A stretch of DNA of 44,685 nucleotides from Candidatus Accumulibacter contiguus (GCF_012940005.1 NZ_SPMX01000078.1:1-44685); one strand, 5' to 3'. Positions 34,686 through 44,300 are shown, counted from the stretch's first letter. Notes: generated from the letters alone by a model not told the origin. Numbers and translations: made by a program.

Positions 34686-36690
34686 CTATTTGCCTTTGTT
34701 CAGCATCGCCTTGAGCGCGGAAAAGCGCTCGGCGTTGCCTGCCCTGTCCGGCGTGGTTTCGCTCTTGCCACCAGAAAAGCGCAGATCCTCGCTACCCATC
34801 TCGGCGATGAAGCGCGACGCTTGACAGGCAATCACTTCCCGACCCTGCTGGCGCTTCTCGGCATAGCTCAGGTGCAGCGATCGCTGGGCGCGCGTGATTC
34901 CCACGTACATCAGGCGACGCTCTTCCTCGACGCGGTTTTCGGCCTCGGCTTCGCGGTGCGGCAGAACGCCTTCCTCGATACCGATCAGGAAGACATGCTT
35001 GAACTCCAGACCCTTGGCCGCATGCAAGGTAGACAGCTGCACGGCGTCGACGCCGGCATCCTTTTTGTCGAGCATGTTGATCAGCGCGATGGTCTGGGTG
35101 AGGTCCAGTAGCGTTTTCTGCTCCTCATCGCCCTTCCTGCCCAGCCACTGGCAGAACTCCTGAACGTTCCCCCATTTGATCTGCGCAGCGCGCGCTTCAT
35201 CCTGATCGTACAGCCAGGCCTCATAAGCGATCGCGGTGAGCAGACCGGTGATCACCTGCCCTGCCGGTTCTCGCTCGGCGCGTGCCTGCAGGCGATGGAT
35301 GAATTCGCAGAACTCGAGCAGGGGCGCCAGCTGGCGTGCCTGAACGCGTTGCACAAAGCCTTGTTCAACAGCGGCAGCGAAGAGTGAAATCCGGCGTTCG
35401 CCGGCATAGCTGCCGAGCGCCTGCAGGGTGCTGCTGCCGACGCCACGCCGGGGCGTGTTGACGGCGCGGAGGAAGGCCGGGTCGTCGTCATGGTTGGCCA
35501 GCAGGCGCAGGTAGGAAGTGATGTCCTTGATCTCGGCCTTTTCGAAGAAGGATTGGCCGCCAGACAATAGATAGGGGACGCGCTGATTACGCAGGAATTT
35601 CTCGACGGCACGTGCCTGGAAGTTGCCGCGGTAGAGGATCGCATAGTCACGGAATGCGCCCTGATGCTGAAAGCGGTGCGCCTGCAGTTTCATGACCACC
35701 GACTCGGCTTCCCTTTCCGTGTCCTGGCAGGCGTTGACGGTGATCGGATCGCCGTGCCCAAGCTCGGACCACAGCTTCTTGTCGAACAGCTTCTCGTTGT
35801 GCGAGATCAGGGCGTTTGCTGCCTTGAGGATACGTACCGTCGAGCGGTAGTTCTGTTCGAGCTTGATCAGCCTGAGGTTCGGGTAGTCGCGCGGCAGACC
35901 GCGCAGATTGGCAACGTCGGCACCACGCCAGCCATAGATCGCCTGATCGTCGTCGCCGACCGCCGTAAAAGCGGCGCGTGCTCCGGCCAGTAGCCTCAGC
36001 AATTGATACTGGCTGGCATTGGTATCCTGGTATTCATCGATCAGCAAATAACGCAGGCGGTTTTGCCACTTGTCGCGTACTGCCGAATGGTTCTCGAAGA
36101 GCGCGACGGGCAGAGCGATCAGGTCATCGAAATCGACGGCCTGGTATGCCTGGAGGGTTGCCGAATAGCTTGCGAAAGCTTTCGCGGCAAGAGATTCGCT
36201 CTCGTTCCGGGCATTCTTGCGCGCCTGGTCAGGCGAGACCAGCGCGCTTTTCCAGTTCGAAATGAGCGACTGCAGCTTGCGGATGGTGGCCTTGTCGACA
36301 CTGCCGGCAAGCTCTGAAACGATACCGAAGCAGTCGGTCGAATCGAGAATCGAGAAGCTCGGCTTGTAACCAAGAGCAGCAGCCTCTTCGCGCAGGATGC
36401 GCACCCCGAGCGCATGGAAGGTCGAAATCGTCAGCCCCCGCGAAGGCTTGTCGGCGAGCAGCTTGCTGACCCGCTCCTGCATTTCCCGTGCCGCCTTGTT
36501 GGTAAAAGTGATCGCGGCGATGTTGCCGGGACTGAAGCCGCAGGACTCGATCAGGTAGACGATCTTTTCGGTGATCACACGCGTTTTTTCCCGATCCGGC
36601 GCCGGCCAGGACCAGCAGCGGACCGTCGAGGTAGCGGATGGCTTCGCGTTGCGGAGGGTTGAGGACGGAGATGGGGGAGATCGCGGACAT
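34686..36690 (-). CDS. rep: ATP-dependent DNA helicase Rep, broken by a +1 frameshift
   Basis: With the frame restored this is a 667-aa SF1A 3'-5' helicase very close in length and motifs to E. coli Rep (673). It opens MSAISPISVLNPPQREAIRY and LVLAGAGSGK(T). Motifs downstream include ITFTNKAAREMQERVSKLLA, the Walker B LLIDEYQDTN, AVGDDDQAIYGWRGADV (III), KLEQNYRST (IV), QLSTLHAAKGLEFKHVFLIG (V) and YVGITRAQRSL (VI). Rep unwinds DNA during replication restart. The break is in Walker A: GGA, then six A in a row, CGCG (T6 at 36584-36589), where GKTRV needs five A. As written, translation shifts after GSGK, so only ~35 correct residues precede the shift. A GTG at 36578 opens the remaining 630-residue frame without its P-loop. 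Likely a sequence error. Confidence 0.88.
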
Positions 36691-36909
36691 CGCGGAAAAG
36701 AACTGAAGCGGGGCGCGATTCTAACATGCGCCGATTTCTGAAAACCTTCGTCGTTGGCACGGGTTTGCCATCGCGGGGGGGATGCCTGTAAAATCCGGGC
36801 GGCCTCCAGAACACCCGGCTAGCACCGTGGATCATCAGGAAGGCCTGTTATATGGGCGATCGGGGCCTTTCCCGACCGCATTCGCAAACGAGTATCAAGG
36901 GGGTAGTGC

Positions 36910-37470
36910 ATGGCTGAGCAGAAGCTGGGTAATCCGGCCGTTGTAGGTCTGGCAGGATTTGGCCTGACGACAATGGTGTTGCAGTTTCACAACGTGGGAT
37001 GGATGGGATTGGGTCCGGTCGTCTGGCTGGGGCTGATTTTTGGGGGCCTGGCGCAGATGATCGCCGGGCTGCAGGAGATGAAGACCGGCAACAATTTCGG
37101 CTATTGCGCCTTCACGGGTTATGGCTGTTTCTGGATCGCTCTGGTGCTGCTCCTGATCGGTAACCACTACAATATCTATACTTCCAGCAAGACTGACGTC
37201 GGCTGGTTCCTGGTGGCCTGGACACTCTTCACGGCGATCCTGTGGATTGGTTCCATGCGCGTCAGCAGCGCGCTGGCACTGACCTTCACCCTGTTGCTGA
37301 TCGGTTTCATTCTGCTCGACCTGGCACACTTCGGCTATCCCGATCTGACCGTCGTCGCCGGCTATGAACTGATGGTGACCGCAGCGATGGCGTGGTACAT
37401 CATGGCGCACATCATCTATGCCGATTTGTTTGGCCGGGACGTCCTTCCGGTTGGCAAGCCCTGGATTTAA
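36910..37470 (+). CDS. Acetate uptake transporter, GPR1/FUN34/YaaH (SatP) family
   Basis: A 186-aa integral membrane protein with six predicted helices. It begins with the family signature NPAVVGLAGFGLTT at residues 8-21, then GLGPVVWLGLIFGGLAQMIA, GNNFGYCAFTGYGCFWIALV and, near the end, MVTAAMAWYIMAHIIYADLF. The family imports acetate or succinate by proton symport or as a channel, which would fit a fatty-acid-fed lifestyle. AGGGGG lies seven bases before the ATG. It is followed after 86 bases by an exported Cache-domain protein gene on the same strand. Confidence 0.9.
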   Translation: MAEQKLGNPAVVGLAGFGLTTMVLQFHNVGWMGLGPVVWLGLIFGGLAQMIAGLQEMKTGNNFGYCAFTGYGCFWIALVLLLIGNHYNIYTSSKTDVGWFLVAWTLFTAILWIGSMRVSSALALTFTLLLIGFILLDLAHFGYPDLTVVAGYELMVTAAMAWYIMAHIIYADLFGRDVLPVGKPWI

Positions 37471-37556
37471 GGCTGATGGAGTCCTCCGATGGACGCCATC
37501 GAGTGACCATCGTGCTGACGTTCCATACCTCTGAACAGAAGAAGGAGAAGCGTGAA

Positions 37557-38111
37557 ATGAAGTTCGCAACAACGATTGGATTGATGGGAATGCTGCTGGC
37601 CTGCGGCGTTGCCCGCGCCGCGGCACCGACCGAAGCCGATGTGGCCAGTGCCGAAGAGACGGTCAACAAAGTGCGCGCAGCCGCCAGGCTCCTGCACGAA
37701 AAGGGCTCGTCGGCCTATGCCGATTTCAATCAGAAGGATGGCAAATGGGTGTGGAAGGATAGTTATGTGTTCGTCTTCGACTGCCGCAAGGACCGGATGA
37801 TCGCGCATCCAATGCGCCCTGACCTGGTCGGCAAGCCGATCCTGCAGATTACCGACAACGCCGGCAAGTACATCTTCAAGGAACTCTGCAAGGCCGGCAG
37901 CGAACCGCGCGGTGGCTGGGTAGAGTACAGTTGGCCGAAACCCGGTGCCGGACGACTGTCTCGTAAAATATCTTACGCCACGACCGCCGATATCTCGTTC
38001 GCCACCGGAATCCAGGTCAGCGCCGGTATTTACGATGAGGGGATCACCCTCCCTGAACTCGCCAAGGTTCTCGAAAAAATGTCCGATCCTGCCAAGTATC
38101 CGGCCCTGTAG
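37557..38111 (+). CDS. Exported single-Cache-domain protein
   Basis: A 184-aa protein with a signal peptide (MKFATTIGLMGMLLACGVAR, cut at ARAAA), followed by a single Cache-2-type domain: VRAAARLLHEKGSSAYADFN, WVWKDSYVFVFDCRKDRMIA, HPMRPDLVGKPILQITDNAG, GGWVEYSWPKPG and ISYATTADISFATGIQVSAG. Cache domains bind small carboxylates or amines outside the cell, normally as part of chemoreceptors. This one has no membrane or signalling domain, so it may be a periplasmic ligand carrier. I start at ATG 37557, with AAGGAG upstream; the extension to 37392 lies in the previous gene. It follows the acetate permease gene and ends at two strong hairpins. Confidence 0.85.
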   Translation: MKFATTIGLMGMLLACGVARAAAPTEADVASAEETVNKVRAAARLLHEKGSSAYADFNQKDGKWVWKDSYVFVFDCRKDRMIAHPMRPDLVGKPILQITDNAGKYIFKELCKAGSEPRGGWVEYSWPKPGAGRLSRKISYATTADISFATGIQVSAGIYDEGITLPELAKVLEKMSDPAKYPAL

Positions 38112-38122
38112 TCGTTGCAGCA

Positions 38123-38152
38123 GCAGAGACCCCGGCGAGCCGGGGTCTCTGC
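38123..38152 (+). terminator. Strong hairpin terminator
   Basis: GCAGAGACCCCGG (38123-38135) and its exact complement CCGGGGTCTCTGC (38140-38152) form a 13-bp stem with loop CGAG, 11 bases after the Cache-protein stop. The tail is only TT, so it works best as a stem-driven or bidirectional terminator. Confidence 0.75.
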
Positions 38153-38181
38153 TTCACCCCTCGACATCCACTCTTTCAAGA

Positions 38182-38219
38182 CTGCGGCCCAGGTGTTCAT
38201 TCGAACATCCGGGCCGCAG
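38182..38219 (-). terminator. Long hairpin terminator
   Basis: CTGCGGCCC at 38182-38190 pairs with GGGCCGCAG at 38211-38219, and the inner segments extend it to a 17-position stem with two mismatches and loop ATTC. It lies just downstream of the 3' end of the Ser-rich small gene (stop at 38233, - strand), so it most likely terminates that transcript. Confidence 0.65.
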
Positions 38220-38232
38220 GGGGTACGACTAC

Positions 38233-38445
38233 TCAAGCAGAGGTGTTGATGCGGGTCCCGACGGTTTGGCCGTTGAGATTGACCGTTGGAGCCGGTGCTT
38301 TGACGGCAGTGCCGCCATCGTCCGCATCCCCATCATTCCTGACATCACGCCCTGCCCGTTGCGTCTCGGCAGCTTCCGCCTGAGGCTTGACTGCCGGGCT
38401 ATACGACGAAGCGCTACTACTCGAACCGATTGAACTGACAGACAT
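38233..38445 (-). CDS. Small Ser-rich hypothetical protein
   Basis: A 70-aa protein, MSVSSIGSSSSASSYSPAVK, then an acidic/Ala/Pro-rich middle (AEAAETQRAGRDVRNDGDAD) and VNLNGQTVGTRINTSA at the end. It has no signal peptide or membrane segment and is predicted to be largely disordered. GGAG with seven-base spacing precedes the ATG. Short proteins with a Ser-rich head and a terminal 'GQxVGTxINxSA' recur in Rhodocyclales as far as I recall, but no function is known. It is flanked by its own terminator and is divergent from rmuC. Confidence 0.65.
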   Translation of the reverse strand: MSVSSIGSSSSASSYSPAVKPQAEAAETQRAGRDVRNDGDADDGGTAVKAPAPTVNLNGQTVGTRINTSA

Positions 38446-38642
38446 AGGCTATCTCCGGTGAGGCAAAGCTGGTGCGAAGTGCACCACTGATCATAACGGC
38501 AAACTTGCAGGATGCTTGAGTTTTTTCAGTACCACCTGAGTCCTGGAAGCCGATTACACTGTCGCCGCAACCCCAGGCACAGCGGCTGCAACATGGATCA
38601 AGAAGGCAGATCTCGCCATTAGCTCAAGAAAAGGAACCCTGT

Positions 38643-40265
38643 ATGGATAGTCTCCCCTGGCTAACGGCGGTGATCGGCCTGCTGGTCGGCGTGCTAATGG
38701 TCTGGCTGGGCACCCGCAGCCGCACGTCCGGCGCCAGCGATCAAGGTCAGGGAGGGCTTGCTGTCGAACTCGCCACCTCGAGAGAAAGACTTCGTGCGCT
38801 CGACGCCGATCGCCTGCAACTGATCAGTGCGCAGGAAGAGTTGAAGGCACAGGCCGTCGAGTTGCGGGATGCACTCGATGACGCATGCAACGAGCGTGCC
38901 CAGCTCAGCGAGCGTGCCTTGCGTGTGCGGGTGCTTGAGGAAAAGCTCGCGGAAGTCGAACGGGTGCTGGCGGAAACGCACCGGCAGGCCGCCGACCTGC
39001 GCGAGGACTTCGGCCGCGTCAATGCAGAGATCAAGGCCGAACGGGCGACCGTTGCCTCGCTACGCAGCGAGTTGCAAAGCGAAAAGACACAACGTGCAGC
39101 GGCTGAGCTGCGCGCCAGTCGTCTTGCGAGCGAACTTGCCGAACTTACTACCCGCCTCGACACCGAGCGCAGTCAGGGCGAAGAAAAACTCAACCTGCTC
39201 CTGCAGGCCAGGGAAGCCCTTGCCAACCAGTTCAAGAGCCTGGCCAACGACATCCTCGAAGAAAAGGCCAAGCGCTTCACCGAGCAGAACCAGCTCAACA
39301 TCGGCCAGTTGCTGGAGCCGCTGAAAACAAAATTGCAGGAGTTCCAGGGCAAGGTCGAAGAGGTCTACGTGCAGGAAGGCAAGGACCGTACCGCCCTCGC
39401 CGAGCAGGTGCGGCAACTCATGGAACTCAATCACTCGCTGAGTCAGGATGCCAGAAACCTGACGCGGGCGCTCAAGGGTTCAGGAAAGGTGCAGGGCAAC
39501 TGGGGCGAACTGGTGCTCGAGCGTGTCCTCGAAGCCTCCGGCTTGCGCAAGGGCGAGGAATACGACGTACAGGAGAGCCATCAGCGCGACGACGGCACGC
39601 GCGCGCAGCCTGACGTCGTCGTGCATCTGCCCGAGGATCGCCACCTCGTGGTCGATGCCAAGGCATCGCTGACCGCCTACGAAGACTACGCCACAGCCGA
39701 AGACGAGAGCGAGCGCCAGGCCGCCATCAAGCGTCACCTCGATTCCGTCCGCGCGCATATCAAAGGCCTCTCGGACAGGAACTACCAAGTGCTCTACGGC
39801 CTGAAATCGCTCGACTTCGTATTGATGTTCGTCCCCATCGAGCCCGCTTTCATGCTCGCCATCACTCATGATCGCGAGTTGTTCATGGATGCCTGGCAGA
39901 AAAACGTGCTGCTGGTCAGTCCTTCGACGCTGTTGTTCGTCGTTCGCACGGTTGCGCACCTCTGGCGGCAGGAAGCGCAAAGCCGCAACGCACAGGAAAT
40001 CGCCAAGCGCGGTGCGGAGCTTTATGACAAACTGGTCGGTTTTGTCGAAGACCTGGAATCTCTCGGAAATCGCCTCAAGCAGGCGCAAAGGGATTATGAC
40101 GCAGCGCACGGCAAACTCACCGGCGGACGCGGCAACCTCATCCGTCAGGCCGAAATGCTCAAGCAGTTGGGCGTCAAGCCGAGCAAGACGCTGCCGGCGG
40201 GATTGGTCGAAATCGCCGGGGAAGTCCCCGGCGAAGCAGCGGCGGTAGTGGCGATTGCGAGCTAG
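38643..40265 (+). CDS. rmuC: DNA recombination protein RmuC
   Basis: A 540-aa protein. An N-terminal membrane helix (LTAVIGLLVGVLMVWLGTRS) is followed by a long coiled coil (~35-220, heptad-rich, e.g. ERLRALDADRLQLISAQEEL). The RmuC nuclease-like domain follows: LKGSGKVQGNWGELVLERVL, EASGLRKGEEYDVQ, the D/E-x-K core LVVDAKASLTAYEDY, and FVPIEPAFMLAITHDRELFM. The family limits inversions at short inverted repeats in E. coli. Length is slightly longer than average. It converges with the serralysin gene, the two stops eight bases apart. Confidence 0.93.
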   Translation: MDSLPWLTAVIGLLVGVLMVWLGTRSRTSGASDQGQGGLAVELATSRERLRALDADRLQLISAQEELKAQAVELRDALDDACNERAQLSERALRVRVLEEKLAEVERVLAETHRQAADLREDFGRVNAEIKAERATVASLRSELQSEKTQRAAAELRASRLASELAELTTRLDTERSQGEEKLNLLLQAREALANQFKSLANDILEEKAKRFTEQNQLNIGQLLEPLKTKLQEFQGKVEEVYVQEGKDRTALAEQVRQLMELNHSLSQDARNLTRALKGSGKVQGNWGELVLERVLEASGLRKGEEYDVQESHQRDDGTRAQPDVVVHLPEDRHLVVDAKASLTAYEDYATAEDESERQAAIKRHLDSVRAHIKGLSDRNYQVLYGLKSLDFVLMFVPIEPAFMLAITHDRELFMDAWQKNVLLVSPSTLLFVVRTVAHLWRQEAQSRNAQEIAKRGAELYDKLVGFVEDLESLGNRLKQAQRDYDAAHGKLTGGRGNLIRQAEMLKQLGVKPSKTLPAGLVEIAGEVPGEAAAVVAIAS

Positions 40266-40273
40266 CAGCGAGA

Positions 40274-43200
40274 TCAGACAAACTCGATACCCGATTGGTA
40301 CAAACCCACGAGATTGATTTTGGTCGCGTTTAGCGAGGTTTCGGCAGCCAGCACACCCAGGCTGGACGGTGTATAGGCACCGCTGTCGAGCAGGCCGGTA
40401 AGGGATGCCAAGGCATCGGCAGGAGGTGCGCTGCCGACCACATTGGTATAGAGCAACTGCACCACCGCCTGGTGGCTGGCGCCTGCGCCGAGCCGGACGT
40501 CCAGCGCCAGCTGCATCAGGTCTTGGTAGGACATGCCACGATCGAGCAGGCCGAGCCCGATGCCGACATAGGCCTGGTTATTGACCGCGGCTGCGCCGAA
40601 TACCGCCCCCAGGATCTTGGCAGTGGTGCCGGCATGTCCAGCGATATCGAGAGCCACGTTGTGGTCGGCAAAATGCAGACGTTCGACGTTGTACAGGAGG
40701 TCACTGCCATCGCTGCCGGAAGTGTCGCGTACCGCCCAGCCACCGTTCACCACGCCCAGGTCATAGCGCTTGGCAGAGCCGCTGTAGAAGGCAGTGTCGA
40801 TGCCGTCGCGGCCATCGAACGAATCGTTGCCTGAACCACTGGCAAACTTGTCGTCGCCGGAGGTGCCGCTGCTCACGATCCGCGGGAAGGCGTTGATACT
40901 GTAGGCGCCCGTGCCGGAATCAAAATCGGACACGGCGAGGTAGACCATGCCGCTGCTCTGCGCGGTAAAGGTGATTTCGGAATTGAGGGAGCCCAGGCTG
41001 TCGTCGTCGTAGGCTATTGCCGTGCCATTCGCGTCAAGCAGCACGAGGTAGGGATCGGCCAGACCGGTGCTCTTCAGGTCTACCGAATACTGCACGCCAG
41101 CAACCGTGGACAGACCAAATAGGTCGATGTCGCTGGGTACGCCGATGCTGCCGCTGACCCCTGCGCCACCGCTCACCAGGCGGCCGGCGCTTGCCGTCGA
41201 GCCCAGGTAATCGTCGGCCGGCACGGTGGCGGAAATGCTGTAGGTGCCGGTGGCCTCGGCATAGTCATAGGCCGCCAGATAGTAGGTGCCCGGGACGGAT
41301 GGGGTGTAGTAGATTCGTGAATCCAGCGGCAGCGGACCACCGTCGTCATCGTAGGTGATCAGTGTCGCGTCGGGCAGTAGGCCGTAGAGCAGCAGATACG
41401 GATCAACCGCACTGGTGAGCGGGCTGACCATGTCGAAGCGGTAGGTGACCCCGGCGCTCAGATTCACCTTGAACAGATCGCCGTCGCTGCTGTTGTCGAT
41501 GTAGGCATTCAGTGCCGAACCGTCGATCGTGACTACCCCCGTGGTATTCACGCTCAATGGATAATCGTCGGTCGATGGCGCAGCTGCGGTAGAGAAGTTC
41601 CATGAACTTGTGTCGCGAAGGCCGGCGTAGGGGTTGCCCGAGGCATCGTGGAAGGCGTTGACATCGACATTGACGTAGAAGCTGCTGCCTGCTGGCAGGT
41701 TCTCGCCCGGGTTGATGGTGACGCGATTGCCCGAAATACGGACTGCCGCACTGTCGTCGGCATGGATCTCGCGTACCAAGGTGCCGTTGCTGTTGTAGAT
41801 CCGGATGCTGCCGCTATCGGCCAGCACTGTTTCGCTGAAGTCGAGCACGAGATCGGCACTGATGCTGACAGCCTGCGTATCGTCCGCCGGCGTCCGGTTG
41901 ACCAGGGTGGGCGCCACCGAATCAGCGGTCGTGGCCCGCAGGGTGTAGCCGCCGGTACCGATCTCGTAGTCGAGAACTGCCAGATAGTACGAGCCGGTCG
42001 TCAACGCGGTGTAGCTGATGCGCGCGTTGCCGGAGCCGCCGCTGTCGTCGTCGAAGGCCACCTGCGTGATGGCCGGGCTGAACAGCGCGAGGAATGGATC
42101 GGCCAGTCCCCCAGCTCTGCGCTGCAGCTCGAAAGTGTAATTGACGCCAGCCAGCAACTCCACCCGGAACAGGTCCTGGTCGTCAGGCACTTCGATCACC
42201 CCCGATGCACTTGCGCCATTGACGACGACCAGACCTGGCGTGTCGGTGCTGTAGGGATAGTCGTCGGTCACCGTGGTGGTGCCGGTGCTGAAGTTCCAGG
42301 CGGTGGCCGCCAGCATGCCAGGGTGGTTGTTCCCGGCCAGGTCGCGGAAGGCGCCTGCCTCGATGGTGACGGTGTAGTTGGCGCCGACGGCCAGGTCGGC
42401 CGTTGGATTGATCGTCACCGTGCTGTTGTCGATCGTGACCTGGCTGGTGTCGGTTACTGCGATCGTTCGCAGTTGGCCTTGTGCATCGCGGATGTGGAGG
42501 TTGCCGCTGCCGGTGCGCACGGTTTCATTGAACACGATCACCAGGTTGGCGCCGCGAGACACGTTGCCGCTGTCGTCAGCCGGTGTGAGCGATACGATCT
42601 GCGGGGCGGAGGTATCGGTACTGCCGGTGCTGAAGTTCCAGCGGGTCGATCCGCTGATGCCGGCAAAAGCGTTGTCCGCGAGGTCGGTGAACGCGCCGGC
42701 CGACAGGGTGATGTAGTAAGCGTGACTGGCCAGCAGATCGCTGCCAGGATCGACGGTGACACTGCTGCCGTTGATGCGCACTTGCGCAGTATCCCCGGCG
42801 TTGATGCTGCGCGCCAGGCTGCCGTCGCTGTTGTAGATACTGATCGTGCCGTTGCCGGCCTTGATGGCCTCGTTGAAGCTGAGCACCAGATTCGTACCGA
42901 CGGCGACATTGTTGCCGTTGTCCGACGGATTCAGGCCCACGAGTTGTGGCGCGGTGGTGTCGCTGTCGGGTGACAACTGGTCGAGCGTACGCGTGCTATC
43001 GGCGAACTGGAAACGTTCTACTTCGCTGATCCGGTCGCTGCCACTGGCCGTGCCGCTGATGGTCAGCACGCCGCCGCCGCTGCTGATGGTGTAGCTGGCG
43101 AAGCTGCCCTCGAACACCGCGGTGTCGGTACCGTCGCCGCCATAGAGCTGGTCGTTGCCGGTGCCGCCAACCAGCGTGTCGTCTTCGGTACCGCCATACA

Positions 43201-44164
43201 GTTCGTCATTGCCGGCATCGCCTCGCAACAGGTTGGCTACGTCATTGCCGGTGATCACATCGTTGCCGCCACCCCCCTCGGCGTTCTCGATCGTCGTGTT
43301 GTACGCGATCGCAATGTTGTTGCTCATGTCGTTGCTTGACGAGAAGGCGCCCGCGTGCAGGTCGATGCGGCTGGGCGTGGACCAGCCGCTCAGGTTCAGC
43401 GTGTCCAGGCCACCCGAGTCGTAGATGCTCAGGATCGGGTGCGCATTGCGCGCGAAATCATAGATCGCACTGGTGCTGTCGATGATGGTGCTGCCGAAGC
43501 CGTAGATGGTATTGTCCAGGCGCGTGCTGCTGGAGACACCATAGATCGTCTGGATCGCCATGATGTCGTTGAGCATCGGCGTCTGTGCCGAGTAGGTCTG
43601 TCCATCGCTGCCCGTCCAGTCAGCCTGCATCACCTCGGACGAGTAGTAGGGCGCCGCGTAGCGCGGGCCGAAGTAGGACATCACCGACAGTACCACGCTG
43701 TCCTGGTACGACGAGGGCGCCCAGTTGCCATCGCCGTTGTAGTCACCCATGTGGTTCAGACCCAGGGCATGCCCGAGTTCGTGGATGAAGGTATCGAAGC
43801 CATAGCCGCCGATCACCGGCGTGATCAGGTCCGCTTCGGTGCTGTTGAACCAGGCGCTGCCGGTTGTTGGGTAGTAGGCGTGGGCGAAGCCGATGTTGGC
43901 GGTGGTGTAGCCAAACTCGATGTGGGTGGCGCCCGGCGTACCCTGCACGAAATTCGGGGTGATCAGATCATCCCAGGTAAGCAGCGCCAGGGTCATCATC
44001 GACTGCTGGCTACCGTTGAATGAGCGGAAAGCGGCCGCCTCCCCCTGCGAGTACATGCCCGTGGCGGTAGCCGGGAATGCGTAGCTGATGCTGCTGCCAG
44101 CCCACTTCTGGCCCGAGTTGAGCTGGTTCAGTACCTCGGTCAGGGTCCAGTTCGCAGTGGCCAT
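40274..44164 (-). CDS. Large modular serralysin-type RTX metalloprotease
   Basis: A 1296-aa secreted protease. I start at MATANWTLTEVLNQL (44164) with AAAGGGG upstream, 12 codons inside the longest frame. The M10 domain (~1-270) has the zinc motif H-E-L-G-H-A-L-G-L-N-H at 128-138 and a Met-turn region VLSVMSYFGPRYA. RTX calcium repeats (NAEGGGGNDVITGNDVANLL, GTGNDQLYGGDGTDTAVFEG) lie at ~292-346. Three Ig-like (Big_5) domains start at ~402, ~516 and ~749 (TAPQLVGLNPSDNGNNVAVG type), and three PPC-like domains start at ~635, ~865 and ~983 (DDYPYSTDTPGLVVVNGASA). A final RTX/DUF4214-like tail (~1100-1296) ends GLYQSGIEFV. There is no N-terminal signal peptide, so export should use a type I system recognising the C-terminus; none is encoded here. 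Confidence 0.9.
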   Translation of the reverse strand: MATANWTLTEVLNQLNSGQKWAGSSISYAFPATATGMYSQGEAAAFRSFNGSQQSMMTLALLTWDDLITPNFVQGTPGATHIEFGYTTANIGFAHAYYPTTGSAWFNSTEADLITPVIGGYGFDTFIHELGHALGLNHMGDYNGDGNWAPSSYQDSVVLSVMSYFGPRYAAPYYSSEVMQADWTGSDGQTYSAQTPMLNDIMAIQTIYGVSSSTRLDNTIYGFGSTIIDSTSAIYDFARNAHPILSIYDSGGLDTLNLSGWSTPSRIDLHAGAFSSSNDMSNNIAIAYNTTIENAEGGGGNDVITGNDVANLLRGDAGNDELYGGTEDDTLVGGTGNDQLYGGDGTDTAVFEGSFASYTISSGGGVLTISGTASGSDRISEVERFQFADSTRTLDQLSPDSDTTAPQLVGLNPSDNGNNVAVGTNLVLSFNEAIKAGNGTISIYNSDGSLARSINAGDTAQVRINGSSVTVDPGSDLLASHAYYITLSAGAFTDLADNAFAGISGSTRWNFSTGSTDTSAPQIVSLTPADDSGNVSRGANLVIVFNETVRTGSGNLHIRDAQGQLRTIAVTDTSQVTIDNSTVTINPTADLAVGANYTVTIEAGAFRDLAGNNHPGMLAATAWNFSTGTTTVTDDYPYSTDTPGLVVVNGASASGVIEVPDDQDLFRVELLAGVNYTFELQRRAGGLADPFLALFSPAITQVAFDDDSGGSGNARISYTALTTGSYYLAVLDYEIGTGGYTLRATTADSVAPTLVNRTPADDTQAVSISADLVLDFSETVLADSGSIRIYNSNGTLVREIHADDSAAVRISGNRVTINPGENLPAGSSFYVNVDVNAFHDASGNPYAGLRDTSSWNFSTAAAPSTDDYPLSVNTTGVVTIDGSALNAYIDNSSDGDLFKVNLSAGVTYRFDMVSPLTSAVDPYLLLYGLLPDATLITYDDDGGPLPLDSRIYYTPSVPGTYYLAAYDYAEATGTYSISATVPADDYLGSTASAGRLVSGGAGVSGSIGVPSDIDLFGLSTVAGVQYSVDLKSTGLADPYLVLLDANGTAIAYDDDSLGSLNSEITFTAQSSGMVYLAVSDFDSGTGAYSINAFPRIVSSGTSGDDKFASGSGNDSFDGRDGIDTAFYSGSAKRYDLGVVNGGWAVRDTSGSDGSDLLYNVERLHFADHNVALDIAGHAGTTAKILGAVFGAAAVNNQAYVGIGLGLLDRGMSYQDLMQLALDVRLGAGASHQAVVQLLYTNVVGSAPPADALASLTGLLDSGAYTPSSLGVLAAETSLNATKINLVGLYQSGIEFV

Positions 44165-44285
44165 GATGAGCCCCTTTGCTGAGTTATGGAAAACCAACAA
44201 GCAGCGCCTTCTCCGCCTGCTCTTCTGGTGAGGCGCGACATCCAGTCCGGGTCGCGCTATTCCATTTTACTGACCCGTTGGGGAG

Positions 44286-44300
44286 TTGTCATGATGACAA
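44286..44300. promoter_or_regulatory. Perfect 15-bp palindrome upstream of the terminal transposase-like gene
   Basis: TTGTCATGATGACAA is a perfect palindrome with central G. About 45 bases on, TGATAATTGTCA (44344-44355) pairs with TGACAATCATTA at 44296-44307 at 10 of 12 positions, so a longer stem is possible. It lies between divergent genes (serralysin - and the transposase-like frame +) and could be an operator for either, or the left-end structure of an insertion sequence. Confidence 0.35.

Noticed and set aside
41648-42973. Long + frame (441 codons) opposite the serralysin gene
   Set aside because: Mirror of repetitive Ig/PPC modules; repeated Val/Asp/Gly pattern without any domain.
43120-43300. 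Short-unit DNA repeats in the protease gene
   Set aside because: They are codon-level reflections of RTX calcium-binding repeats, not a separate repeat element.
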